A stretch of DNA of 64,000 nucleotides, taken from NCBI GenBank assembly GCA_900314525.1, contig OMVN01000003.1, positions 1 through 64,000 of the forward strand, given 5' to 3'. The position numbers and the translations under genes were made by a program. Below the pieces are notes generated by a model, which saw only the letters and a program-made list of their open reading frames with translations, was not told where the DNA came from and ran no database searches. This document shows, in pieces, positions 43,926-53,095 of the stretch. The stretch is from an uncultured Eubacteriales bacterium. GTDB lineage: Bacteria > Bacillota > Clostridia > Lachnospirales > Lachnospiraceae. The stretch's first letter is position 1; every line of letters begins with the position of its first letter.

Positions 43926-45209
43926 ATGTACGAAATAAAGAAGAGAAAGACTAATTATATAAAAATATTAATTCCTGCACTGATAATATTATTCCTTGCA
44001 GGAATATTTTTATTTACAAGGATAAACAGGGAAAATAAAAAAACACATGAAACTTTAGAAAATAAAGAGACATTAAGCCAGATTACGCAATTACAGGAGA
44101 CAGAAGAATCTACACAAAATCAGGAAACTGAGACGCAGTACGAAGAACCAGTGCAGCAGATTCAATCAGTAAATATAAAAATGGTTGGGGATGTACTCCT
44201 TCATACACCAGTAAGTGACAGTGGCAAGATGGATGATGGAACATATAATTATGACCACCTTTTTGCAAATGTTAAGAGTGATATTGAAAGTGCATATATA
44301 GCAATTGCGAATCAGGAGGTAATATTAGGTGGCAGGGATCTGGGACTGTCAGGAAATCCGGCATTTAACGGTGCATTTGAGGTTGGAGATTCTCTTGTAA
44401 ATAGTGGATTTGATGTGATACTTCATGCCACAAATCATGCGCTTGATAAAGGAAAACAGGGAATAATAAACTGTATTAACTACTGGAGGACTAATCATCC
44501 AGAAATAAGTTTCCTTGGAATAAATGACAGCAGTGAGATGTAGGACATTATATGTGTAAAAGAAGTAAATGGAATTAAAATAGCAATACTCAATTACACA
44601 TATGGAACAAATGGAATATCAATGCCAAGTGATATGCCTTATGCAGTAAATTTACTAGATAAAGAGAAGATTGCGAGGGATATTGAACTTGCAAAGACTC
44701 AGTCAGATTTTATAGTAGTCTGTCCTCACTGGGGAATAGAATATACTAATGAGTTTAATAGGGAACAGGAAGAAATGGCAAAATACATGACGAGATTGGG
44801 AGCAAATCTTATAATAGGAACACATCCTCATGTTATCCAGCTAGTAAAATGGGTTACGGCAGATAATGGAAATAGTGCACTAGTGTATTATTCACTTGGA
44901 AACTTTGTTAATTTTACAAGTGATGCAGGAAAAGGGGTTGCAAATCGTGCTGTTAGAGCTATGGCGAATGTGACACTCACAAAGGAAAATGATACAGTCA
45001 AGATATCTGATTATTCAGTCATTCCACTTGTATCACAGATGATTATTGGAACGGGAAAGGTGACTTCATATAAGATATCCGATTATAATTCTGAATTGGC
45101 ATCGGATAATGAGATGACGAAGAAAGATTCTGAATTTTCATACGATTACTGTGTGAATCTGTGCAGACAGATATTTGGGACAGAGGTAAGAATTGATGGA
45201 ATAGATTAA
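43926..45209 (+). pseudogene. CapA/PgsA-type exopolysaccharide protein interrupted by a stop codon
   Basis: One continuous frame of about 427 codons with N-terminal membrane anchor (about 15-33), linker, and a CapA metallophosphoesterase-like domain: VNIKMVGDVLLH, YIAIANQEVILGG (usually NxE), VILHATNHALDKG, then IVVCPHWGIEY, IIGTHPHVIQ and YYSLGNFVNF. A TAG at 44541-44543 cuts it; the sequence on both sides stays in the same frame and in family register, so a single substitution (or readthrough) is implied. CapA proteins act in poly-gamma-glutamate or capsule synthesis. The downstream half has an ATG at 44622 but no good ribosome binding site. Confidence 0.82.
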
Positions 45210-45214
45210 AATAT

Positions 45215-45242
45215 TTGACAAAAAAGTTAATAGGGCTATAAT
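45215..45242 (+). promoter_or_regulatory. Consensus promoter of the thi operon
   Basis: TTGACA, 16 bases, TATAAT; predicted start near 45249, immediately before the TPP aptamer. Confidence 0.75.
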
Positions 45243-45250
45243 TGAATAAA

Positions 45251-45337
45251 GACAGGGAGCTTGTAGTACAGGCTGAGAGGAAGTTGCGAACTTCGACCTG
45301 ATAACCTGATTTGGGTAATGCCAACGTAGGTAATCTA
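45251..45337 (+). promoter_or_regulatory. Thiamine pyrophosphate (TPP) riboswitch
   Basis: The conserved THI-box core is readable: AGGGAGC near the start, GGCTGAGAGG, then CTTCGACCTGATAACCTGAT and GGGTAATGCCAACGTAGG. It lies between a consensus promoter and an intrinsic terminator, followed by thiSGH and tenI, so TPP binding should favour termination. Confidence 0.95.
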
Positions 45338-45361
45338 GAAATTATAAGTCGTAAATTTATG

Positions 45362-45388
45362 GACTACCTGCAAGGGTAGTCTTTTTTA
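45362..45388 (+). terminator. Riboswitch-controlled terminator
   Basis: GACTACC / GGTAGTC stem with a six-base loop and six T. It follows the TPP aptamer by about 25 bases. Confidence 0.88.
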
Positions 45389-45423
45389 CTTTATAGAAAA
45401 GTCACGGAAACGTCCTATAAAGT
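45388..45423 (+). other. Second leader hairpin between terminator and thiS
   Basis: ACTTTATAG (45388-45396) pairs with CTATAAAGT (45415-45423) and encloses an ACG-GAAA-CGT mini-stem. No T-tract; a processing or translation-related structure is possible. The element TAAATTTATGG appears both before the terminator (45352) and at the thiS ribosome binding site (45447). Confidence 0.5.
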
Positions 45424-45465
45424 AAAAACTATCGCTATCGAAACACTAAATTTATGGGAGGAAAT

Positions 45466-45660
45466 ATGATAACAGTAAATGGAGAGCAGGTAAATGCAGA
45501 GGGAATGAATATAAGTTCATACCTTGAAAAAAACAACTATGACAGCAGAAGAATCGTTGTGGAAGTTAATTATGAGATAATTAAAAAAGAGAATTATGAC
45601 AATTACAATTTTAAAGAAGGTGACATTGTTGAAATAGTAAGTTTTGTTGGAGGAGGCTGA
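45466..45660 (+). CDS. thiS: Sulfur carrier protein ThiS
   Basis: 64 residues, ubiquitin-like: MITVNGEQVN start, NYEIIKKENYDNY, EGDIVEIVSFVGGG end with the C-terminal Gly-Gly tail that is adenylated and thiocarboxylated. Provides sulfur for the thiazole ring. ATG at 45466 has GGGAGG upstream; an earlier ATG at 45454 is part of that site. No thiF, the usual adenylating partner, is in the window. Confidence 0.9.
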   Translation: MITVNGEQVNAEGMNISSYLEKNNYDSRRIVVEVNYEIIKKENYDNYNFKEGDIVEIVSFVGGG

Positions 45661-45733
45661 TTCCTAAATAAGAAAGAACAGAGATTGTAAATGTAAAAAT
45701 TAATATATTATGCAAAAATAGGAGAAAAATAAG

Positions 45734-46510
45734 ATGGAAAAAACGGATGATAAATTAATACTTGGAGGACATGAATTTGATTCTAGATTTATATTAGGGT
45801 CAGGAAAGTATTCATTGAATCTTATAGAGGCAGCAGTAAAATATGCAGGTGCACAGATAATCACCCTTGCAGTTAGAAGAGCAAACACTAAGGAACATGA
45901 AAATATCTTAGATTACATACCAGATAATGTTACACTTCTTCCTAACACATCAGGAGCTAGAAATGCAGACGAGGCAGTCAGAATTGCAAGGATTGCAAGA
46001 GAACTCGGATGCGGGAATTTTGTTAAGATAGAGATAATGAGGGATTCAAAATATCTTCTTCCTGACAACTATGAGACGGTAAAGGCCACAGAGATTCTTG
46101 CAAAAGAGGGATTTGTTGTACTTCCATATATGTATCCTGATTTAAACTGTGCAAGGGATCTTGTGAATGCAGGTGCTGCTGCAGTTATGCCATTGGCATC
46201 ACCTATTGGTTCAAACAAAGGACTTGCAACAAAGGAATTTATACAGATTCTTATTGATGAAATTGATTTGCCAGTTATAGTTGATGCTGGTATTGGAAAA
46301 CCATCACAGGCATGTGAGGCAATGGAGATGGGAGCTGCTGCAATAATGGCAAATACAGCACTTGCAACTGCAGGTGATCTTCCACTTATGGCAAAGGCAT
46401 TTAAAGATGCAATTATAGCTGGACGTAATGCATATAAAGCTGGACTTGGAAGGGTTCTTACAAGAGGTGCGGCAGCCTCAGACCCACTTACAGGATTTTT
46501 ACGCGATTAG
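45734..46510 (+). CDS. thiG: Thiazole synthase ThiG
   Basis: 258 residues, TIM barrel: [45 protein letters not shown] and late [21 protein letters not shown] with ANTALATA. It builds thiazole phosphate from deoxyxylulose phosphate, dehydroglycine and ThiS thiocarboxylate. Length is typical. 73 bases after thiS. Confidence 0.95.
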   Translation: MEKTDDKLILGGHEFDSRFILGSGKYSLNLIEAAVKYAGAQIITLAVRRANTKEHENILDYIPDNVTLLPNTSGARNADEAVRIARIARELGCGNFVKIEIMRDSKYLLPDNYETVKATEILAKEGFVVLPYMYPDLNCARDLVNAGAAAVMPLASPIGSNKGLATKEFIQILIDEIDLPVIVDAGIGKPSQACEAMEMGAAAIMANTALATAGDLPLMAKAFKDAIIAGRNAYKAGLGRVLTRGAAASDPLTGFLRD

Positions 46511-46529
46511 GGACGGGGAGAAATAAAAA

Positions 46530-47783
46530 ATGGAAAATCAATTTTTAATAGATTCTGAATTTTTGTCAGAAAAAGCACTTGCGAAAAAGCATGAAATAGA
46601 AAATAATCCATCATCCAGAACAAACCACATGGAATATATGGAGGGTATGGACAGGATAAATTCGGACATCATGGATAAAGTGATGAGTAATGTTGCAGAA
46701 TATGATTATAATAAGTATACTGCTACAGATGTGAGAAATGCATTAGAGCATGATACATGTACAGTTGAAGATTTTAAGGCACTGTTATCACCTGCTGCAC
46801 AGCCATTTTTAGAGAGAATGGCTAGGAAGGCAAAGGCAGAGACAACCAAGCATTTTGGAAATAATGTGTATATATTTACACCGCTATATATTGCTAATTA
46901 CTGTGAAAACTACTGTGTTTACTGTGGGTTTAATTGCTACAATCACATAAAACGTATGAGACTTAGCATGGAACAGATTGAACATGAAATGTCTGTTATT
47001 TCAGAGAGCGGAATGGAGGAAATACTTATTCTTACAGGAGAGAGCAGGCAGATGAGCGATATAAAGTATATCGGAGAAGCCTGCCGTCTTGCAAAGAAAT
47101 ATTTTAAAAATGTGGGAATTGAAGTATATCCAGTAAATGTAGATGAGTATAAATATCTCCATGAGTGCGGAGTTGATTACGTGACAGTATTTCAGGAGAC
47201 ATATGATACAGATAAATATGAGACTTTGCACTTAATGGGACATAAGAGAGTGTGGCCATACAGATTTGAGGCACAGGAGAGAGCACTTATGGGAGGAATG
47301 AGAGGAGTTGCATTTTCAGCATTACTGGGATTATCAGATTTTCATAAAGATGCTCTGGCAACTGGACTTCACGCATATTTTCTTCAGAAGAAGTATCCTT
47401 ATGCAGAATTTTCACTGTCATGTCCAAGACTTAGACCTATTATTAATAACGAAAAGATAAATCCTTTAGATGTACATGAAAAACAGCTTTGCCAGATAAT
47501 ATGTGCATACAGAATATTTTTGCCTTTTGCAGGAATTACAGTATCATCAAGGGAAAGCAAGGAGTTTAGAAATGGTATAGTAAAGATTGCAGCAACAAAG
47601 GTTTCTGCAGGTGTTTCCACAGGAATTGGAGATCATGAGAGCAAATATACTGGAAAGGAGACAGACAGTCTTGAAGGGGATGAGCAGTTTGAGATAAATG
47701 ATACAAGAAGTCTTAAAAATATGTATTCTGATATTGAAGGCCAGGGACTTCAGCCTGTCCTGAATGATTACCTGTATGTATGA
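46530..47783 (+). CDS. thiH: 2-iminoacetate synthase ThiH (radical SAM)
   Basis: 417 residues with the radical SAM motif CENYCVYCGF (CxxxCxxC, about 126-133), ILTGES, and the C-terminal BATS-type domain. It cleaves tyrosine to give dehydroglycine for ThiG, an oxygen-sensitive route consistent with an anaerobe. GGGGAG precedes the ATG by eight bases. Overlaps tenI by about 20 bases at most. Confidence 0.95.
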   Translation: MENQFLIDSEFLSEKALAKKHEIENNPSSRTNHMEYMEGMDRINSDIMDKVMSNVAEYDYNKYTATDVRNALEHDTCTVEDFKALLSPAAQPFLERMARKAKAETTKHFGNNVYIFTPLYIANYCENYCVYCGFNCYNHIKRMRLSMEQIEHEMSVISESGMEEILILTGESRQMSDIKYIGEACRLAKKYFKNVGIEVYPVNVDEYKYLHECGVDYVTVFQETYDTDKYETLHLMGHKRVWPYRFEAQERALMGGMRGVAFSALLGLSDFHKDALATGLHAYFLQKKYPYAEFSLSCPRLRPIINNEKINPLDVHEKQLCQIICAYRIFLPFAGITVSSRESKEFRNGIVKIAATKVSAGVSTGIGDHESKYTGKETDSLEGDEQFEINDTRSLKNMYSDIEGQGLQPVLNDYLYV

Positions 47784-48333
47784 TTCTGTATGTATAACCA
47801 ATAGACAATTGTGTGAAAACGATTTTTTTGAACAGATAAAAAAAGTGTCTGATTTAAGACCATTTGCTATTATTCTGAGGGAAAAAGATGTTACCACACA
47901 GGTTTATGAAGAAATGGCTTTAGAGACACTTAAAATCTGCAATCAGAGAAATGTAAAATGTATTCTTCACACCTTTTATGATGTTGCGATAAAATTAAAT
48001 GTAGATGCAATCCACATGCCACTTGATAAACTAAGAAATATGAGCAGTGAAGATAAAAAGAGATTTAAAATAATAGGGACATCATGTCATAGCCTGGAAG
48101 ATGTTAAAGAGGCAGAGATGCTTGGATGCAGCTACATAATTGCGGGACATATTTTTCAAACACAGTGCAAACCTGGATTAAAGGGAAGAGGACTGGAATT
48201 TCTGAGAGAAGTGGTGAATAGGTCAGATATTCCGGTGTATGCAATTGGCGGAATAAATATGTGTAATAAAGAAAAGGTTCTAGAGTGTGGGGCTGCAAAA
48301 GTGTGTATGATGAGTGAGTTTATGAAAATATAA
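47764..48333 (+). CDS. tenI: TenI-like thiazole tautomerase / thiamine phosphate synthase family
   Basis: About 185-189 residues, TIM barrel of the ThiE/TenI family: ITNRQLC, ILREKDVT, SCHSLEDVKEAEMLG, AGHIFQTQCKPGLKGRGL and IPVYAIGGIN. The GHxFxTxCKxGLxGRG stretch matches TenI (thiazole tautomerase) rather than ThiE's YxGxGPxxxTxTK. Start could be 47764 or 47776; no clear ribosome binding site, so coupled translation from thiH is likely. Confidence 0.82.
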   Translation: MITCMYDSVCITNRQLCENDFFEQIKKVSDLRPFAIILREKDVTTQVYEEMALETLKICNQRNVKCILHTFYDVAIKLNVDAIHMPLDKLRNMSSEDKKRFKIIGTSCHSLEDVKEAEMLGCSYIIAGHIFQTQCKPGLKGRGLEFLREVVNRSDIPVYAIGGINMCNKEKVLECGAAKVCMMSEFMKI

Positions 48334-48345
48334 TAATGATAAAAC

Positions 48346-48379
48346 TTGACAAGCCATTATTGGGATAATAAAGTTATCC
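48346..48379 (+). promoter_or_regulatory. Promoter with inverted repeat for the Y-family polymerase operon
   Basis: TTGACA (48346-48351) followed 17 bases on by TAAAGT, a weak -10. A perfect inverted repeat GGATAA-N5-TTATCC (48363-48379) overlaps the -10 and is a candidate operator. Confidence 0.45.
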
Positions 48380-48406
48380 TATATAAAAAAAAGGATGGAG
48401 GAAAAA

Positions 48407-49933
48407 ATGTCTGAAAATCATATATATATAGCGATTGATTTGAAATCGTTCTATGCATCTGCAGAATGTGTGGAGAGAGGACTTGATCCTCTGACAACAA
48501 ATCTTGTTGTAGCCGATGCAAGCAGAACTGAAAAGACTATATGTCTGGCAGTTTCTCCATCACTAAAATCATATGGAATATCTGGAAGAGCGAGACTTTT
48601 TGAAGTTGAATCTAAAGTGAAAGAGATAAATAAAATCAGAATACTCAGGACAGATAATAAGAAATTTGCTGGTTCATCTTTTGATTCCACTGAACTAAAG
48701 GAAAATAAGAATCTAAAACTAGATTATATAAAAGCAATTCCAAGAATGGCATATTACATGGAATATAGCACAAAAATATATGATATTTATTTAAAGTATG
48801 TTGCACCAGAAGATATTCATGTTTATTCAATTGATGAGGTATTTATGGATGTAACCCATTATCTTAAAATCTATAATCTCTCACCAGCTGAATTTGCAAT
48901 GAAACTTATAAGGGAGGTATTGTCTGTTACAGGAATTACGGCAACGGCTGGTATTGGAACTAATATGTATCTATGTAAAATTGCCATGGATATAGAGGCG
49001 AAACATATAGCACCTGATGAAAATGGTGTGAGAATTGCTTTTCTAGATGAGATGTCATACAGGAGAAAATTATGGAATCACAGACCACTTACAGATTTTT
49101 GGAGAGTGGGGAGAGGATACGCTAAGAAACTAGAGAAAAATGGCATGTTTACTATGGGAGATGTAGCCAGATGTTCCATAGGAAAAGAGAATGAATTCTT
49201 TAACGAAGAACTTTTGTATAAACTTTTTGGAATAAATGCAGAATTATTAATTGACCATGCATGGGGATATGAGCCAACTACCATAAAAGATATAAAAGCA
49301 TATAAACCGTCCAAGAACAGTATAAGCTCAGGCCAGGTTCTTAAGTGTCCATATACATGTGAAAAAGCAAGACTTGTAGTGGAAGAAATGGCTGATTCTC
49401 TGGTGCTTGATCTCGTTGAGAAAAGATTAATGACGAACCAGATTGTTCTCACCATTGGCTACGATATAGATAATCTCATAAATAAGGATATTGCCTCAAA
49501 ATATAAAGGAGAGGTGACCACTGACCATTATGGGAGAAAAGTGCCAAAGCATGCCCATGGAACAATTAACTTAGAGGGTTATTCATCATCAACAGTTGAG
49601 ATTGTACAGGCGGTATTAAAACTATATGACAGGATAATAAATGAAGAGCTCCTTGTGAGGAGAATGTACGTTGTTGCATGTAATGTGACGGACGAAAAGA
49701 AAATCAATTCCTCAGATAATTTTGTTCAAATGAACTTGTTTTCAGATTATGGTGAAATCCAGGAAAAGGAAAATAATATTCAGAAAAACAGGGAAAAAGA
49801 ACGAAAAATTCAGCAGGCAATGATAGACATGAAGAAGAAATATGGAAAGAATGCTGTGCTTAAAGGAATGAACTTGTTAGAAGGGGGAACTGCAATTGAG
49901 AGAAATGGACAGATTGGAGGACATAAGGCATGA
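48407..49933 (+). CDS. Y-family DNA polymerase (UmuC/UvrX-like)
   Basis: About 508 residues: AIDLKSFYASAECVERGLDP with catalytic Asp, VYSIDEVFMDVTHY with the acidic pair, then TATAGIGTNMYLCKIAMD and a helix-hairpin-helix-like FWRVGRGYAKKLEKNGM. Such enzymes synthesise across DNA lesions. A C-terminal 80-residue Lys/Glu-rich region may bind partners; QMNLFSDYG fits a beta-clamp-binding motif (QxxLF). ATG at 48407 has GGAGG seven bases upstream. Overlaps the YolD-like gene by four bases (ATGA). Confidence 0.93.
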   Translation: MSENHIYIAIDLKSFYASAECVERGLDPLTTNLVVADASRTEKTICLAVSPSLKSYGISGRARLFEVESKVKEINKIRILRTDNKKFAGSSFDSTELKENKNLKLDYIKAIPRMAYYMEYSTKIYDIYLKYVAPEDIHVYSIDEVFMDVTHYLKIYNLSPAEFAMKLIREVLSVTGITATAGIGTNMYLCKIAMDIEAKHIAPDENGVRIAFLDEMSYRRKLWNHRPLTDFWRVGRGYAKKLEKNGMFTMGDVARCSIGKENEFFNEELLYKLFGINAELLIDHAWGYEPTTIKDIKAYKPSKNSISSGQVLKCPYTCEKARLVVEEMADSLVLDLVEKRLMTNQIVLTIGYDIDNLINKDIASKYKGEVTTDHYGRKVPKHAHGTINLEGYSSSTVEIVQAVLKLYDRIINEELLVRRMYVVACNVTDEKKINSSDNFVQMNLFSDYGEIQEKENNIQKNREKERKIQQAMIDMKKKYGKNAVLKGMNLLEGGTAIERNGQIGGHKA

Positions 49934-50334
49934 CAGATGAGCATAAATATGATGATATTATTAATCTTCCACATCATGTTTCTAAAAAACACGCCAGAAT
50001 GTCTGCCTATGACAGGGCTGCTCAGTTCTCACCTTTTGCGGCACTTACAGGACATTCCCAGGCTATAAAAGAGACTGAGAGAAAAACTGAGAGAAGAAAA
50101 TTTCTGACAGAAGACGAGAAACAGATAATTAACGATAAAATAATAAAACTGATAGAAAATCCACCAGAGACAGAAATATCGGTGACTTATTTTATATATG
50201 ACAAGAGAAAAGCAGGGGGGAAATATGTTACAATAAAATCCAGACTAGATAAAATTGATAAGTTTAACAGAAATCTTAAAATGTCTACTGGTGAAATTAT
50301 ACCGGTGTATGATATAATCAGACTGGAACTTTAG
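49930..50334 (+). CDS. YolD-like protein
   Basis: 134 residues: DIINLPHHVSKKHARMSAYDRAAQFSPFAAL, then a helical middle and a beta-rich C-terminal half (VTYFIYDKRKAGG, YVTIKSRLDKIDKFNR). This is the usual partner of Firmicutes Y-family polymerases; its precise role is not established. Translational coupling by ATGA overlap. Confidence 0.85.
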   Translation: MTDEHKYDDIINLPHHVSKKHARMSAYDRAAQFSPFAALTGHSQAIKETERKTERRKFLTEDEKQIINDKIIKLIENPPETEISVTYFIYDKRKAGGKYVTIKSRLDKIDKFNRNLKMSTGEIIPVYDIIRLEL

Positions 50335-50366
50335 AAAGAATTTAAATTATTAAAGGAATATACAAA

Positions 50367-52352
50367 ATGAGCAACGGATTTTTACCAATATGTAAAAAGG
50401 ATATGACGGATGCAGGAATAGAACAGCTGGACTTCGTATATGTGTGTGGAGATGCATACGTAGATCATCCAAGTTTTGGACATGCTGTAATTGCCAGAGT
50501 TTTGGAGTCATTTGGATATACGGTTGGATTTATATGTCAGCCTGATTGGAATGACGATAAAAGTATTGACGAGTATGGCGAGCCAAGACTTGGATTTTTA
50601 GTATCATCAGGAAATATGGACTCTATGGTAAATCATTACACTGTATCTAAAAAACGCAGACATCAGGATGCATACAGCCCTGGTGGAGTTATGGGCAAAC
50701 GTCCTGACTATGCAGTAATAGTGTATTGCAATCTAATCAGAAAGACATATAAGAAAACCCCAATAATAATTGGAGGGTTAGAGGCCAGTTTAAGACGTCT
50801 TGCACATTATGATTACTGGTCAAATAAGGTCAGAAGATCTATACTATTAGATTCAGGTGCAGATATCATTTCATATGGTATGGGGGAAAAAAGTATAGTA
50901 GAAATTGCTGACGGACTGGCCGCAGGAATTGATGTAAAGGATCTTACATATATTGATGGAACAGTATATAAGACAAGAAATAAGGAACTAATAGAAGATG
51001 CTATAAAATTGCCTGATTTTGAAGGAATAAAGTCAGACAAGAGAAAATATGCGGAGAGTTTTGCACTGCAGTACAACAATACAGATCCTTTTTCTGGAAA
51101 GAAAATGTATGAGACATATGACGGAGCTCTTTATGTTGTTGTAAACACTGCAAGTAAGCCACTTACAACTATGGAGATGGATGATGTGTATTCTCTTCCG
51201 TATATGAGAAATTACCATCCATCATACGAAAAAGACGGAGGAATACCTGCAATCAGTGAGATAAAATTTTCTCTAACATCTAACAGAGGATGTTACGGAG
51301 AATGTAATTTCTGCGCACTTACTTTTCATCAGGGAAGAATTGTACAGGTAAGAAGTCATAAAAATATTATTGAGGAAGCAGAGAAATGTATTGAAGATCC
51401 TGATTTTAAAGGATACATACATGATGTAGGAGGACCAACGGCAGAATTTCGAAGACCTGCGTGTGATAAACAGTTAAAATATGGGGCATGTACAAATAAG
51501 AAATGCCTGTATCCAAAACCTTGCAAGAATCTTGTTGTTGATCATAAGGATTATATAGACCTCCTAAGAAAACTCAGGAAAATGCCAAAAGTAAAAAAAG
51601 TATTTGTAAGATCGGGATTCAGATTTGATTATGTTGTGGCAGATAAGGATAAATCATTTTTGAAAGAAATATGCAAGTATCATGTAAGCGGTCAGTTAAG
51701 AGTTGCACCAGAGCACATTTCTGATAATGTATTATCAAAGATGGGTAAGCCAGGTGTTGATGTGTATAACAAATTCTGCAGTGAATTTGAAAAGGTTAAT
51801 AAAGAACTCGATATGAATCAGTTCATTGTGCCATACCTTATGTCTTCCCATCCTGGAAGTACAATAAAGGATGCAATTGCACTGGCAGAGTATTTAAGAA
51901 GTTTAAAATATATGCCTGAGCAGGTTCAGGATTTCTATCCTACGCCAGGAACTGTTTCGACATGTATGTTCTATACAGGGATTGATCCTCTTACAATGAA
52001 TGAAGTATATGTGGAGAGAGATCCTCATAAAAAAGCATTGCAGAGGGCTCTTATACAATACAGAGATCCTAAAAATTATGATCTTGTTAAGGAAGCACTG
52101 CTAATGGAGGGAAGAGATGACCTGATTGGATTTGACAAGCAGTGTCTTATTCCTCCAAGGAAAATGGCTGACAGAAACAAAAAGAATTTTACAGATAAAA
52201 ACAATAAAGGTAATACTAAAAATAATAAGGGCAGAAATAATAAAAACGAAAAAAATAAGAACAATATAAAAAACAATAAAGTGAAAGAGGTCAGAAATAA
52301 TGGAAAACACAACAAAAATAATAGCAGTAGCGGGAAAAGGCGGAGTTGGTAA
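50367..52352 (+). CDS. YgiQ family radical SAM protein
   Basis: 661 residues: N-terminal half (LDFVYVCGDAYVDHPSFGHA, PIIIGGLEASLRRLAHYDYW), radical SAM motif in SNRGCYGECNFCALTFHQGR at about 308-325 (CxxxCxxC), and the YgiQ C-terminal region (PTPGTVSTCMFYTG). The last 60 residues are Lys/Asn-rich repeats. The reaction is unknown. The 3' end overlaps the CooC-like gene by 53 bases, in another frame, so the two are tightly linked. ATG at 50367 with AAAGGA upstream. Confidence 0.9.
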   Translation: MSNGFLPICKKDMTDAGIEQLDFVYVCGDAYVDHPSFGHAVIARVLESFGYTVGFICQPDWNDDKSIDEYGEPRLGFLVSSGNMDSMVNHYTVSKKRRHQDAYSPGGVMGKRPDYAVIVYCNLIRKTYKKTPIIIGGLEASLRRLAHYDYWSNKVRRSILLDSGADIISYGMGEKSIVEIADGLAAGIDVKDLTYIDGTVYKTRNKELIEDAIKLPDFEGIKSDKRKYAESFALQYNNTDPFSGKKMYETYDGALYVVVNTASKPLTTMEMDDVYSLPYMRNYHPSYEKDGGIPAISEIKFSLTSNRGCYGECNFCALTFHQGRIVQVRSHKNIIEEAEKCIEDPDFKGYIHDVGGPTAEFRRPACDKQLKYGACTNKKCLYPKPCKNLVVDHKDYIDLLRKLRKMPKVKKVFVRSGFRFDYVVADKDKSFLKEICKYHVSGQLRVAPEHISDNVLSKMGKPGVDVYNKFCSEFEKVNKELDMNQFIVPYLMSSHPGSTIKDAIALAEYLRSLKYMPEQVQDFYPTPGTVSTCMFYTGIDPLTMNEVYVERDPHKKALQRALIQYRDPKNYDLVKEALLMEGRDDLIGFDKQCLIPPRKMADRNKKNFTDKNNKGNTKNNKGRNNKNEKNKNNIKNNKVKEVRNNGKHNKNNSSSGKRRSW

Positions 52353-53064
52353 GACATCTCTTGCAGGTGCAATTGTAAAGGAACTGGTGAAAAACTTTCC
52401 TGATAAGAAAATACTTGCAATAGATGCAGATCCTGCAGTAGGACTTTCAACAGTATTAAATGTGGAAGTAAAAAAGACTATTGATGATATCAGAAAAGAA
52501 GTAATAAGCACTGTAGAAGATGGAGAATTAAAGTCGGCATTAGAACTTTTAGGAGACGCAAAATATGAAATATTTGATGCTCTTTCAGAACAGGACGGAT
52601 ATGCATTTATAGCAATAGGAAGACCTGAAAGTGCAGGCTGTTACTGTAAAATAAATAGCTATCTTAAAGAAGTAATAACAATGCTGTCGTCCAACTTTGA
52701 TTATGTTGTAATAGATGGTGAGGCAGGCATTGAGCAGATAAACAGGAGAGTTATGGAAAAAGTAACGCACCTTCTTCTGGTAACAGATGCATCAAAAAAA
52801 GGCTGTGAAGTTGTAAAGACAATAAAAAAAGTAGCAGATGAACTGGTTATGTATGAGAAGGTAGGAGTTATAGCAAACAGACTCCCAGACAAATCGGTTA
52901 CAGAATATATGAATCTTGGTGACCTTGAAATTGTATCAGTTATTTCTAATGATGATAAACTGGCAAAATATGATATAATGGGACAAAATATTTTTGAACT
53001 GCCAGATGACTGCGAGATTGTAAAGGGAGCAGAGACTGCACTTAAAAATATAAAAATAATATAA
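52300..53064 (+). CDS. CooC/AcsF-like nickel- or metal-cluster maturation ATPase
   Basis: 254 residues, MinD/ParA-type ATPase with deviant Walker A AGKGGVGKT, IDADPA, a conserved CYCK pair (AGCYCKINSYL, about 107-117) and DGEAGIEQINRRVM. This set is typical of CooC/AcsF proteins that insert nickel into CO dehydrogenase/acetyl-CoA synthase. Here no CODH gene follows; instead dehydratase-type subunits and a CdhC-like protein. The P-loop is encoded in the same DNA as the C-terminal GKRRSW of the YgiQ protein. Confidence 0.85.
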   Translation: MENTTKIIAVAGKGGVGKTSLAGAIVKELVKNFPDKKILAIDADPAVGLSTVLNVEVKKTIDDIRKEVISTVEDGELKSALELLGDAKYEIFDALSEQDGYAFIAIGRPESAGCYCKINSYLKEVITMLSSNFDYVVIDGEAGIEQINRRVMEKVTHLLLVTDASKKGCEVVKTIKKVADELVMYEKVGVIANRLPDKSVTEYMNLGDLEIVSVISNDDKLAKYDIMGQNIFELPDDCEIVKGAETALKNIKII

Positions 53065-53095
53065 CAGATATATAATAAAAAAATGGAGAAGAAAT

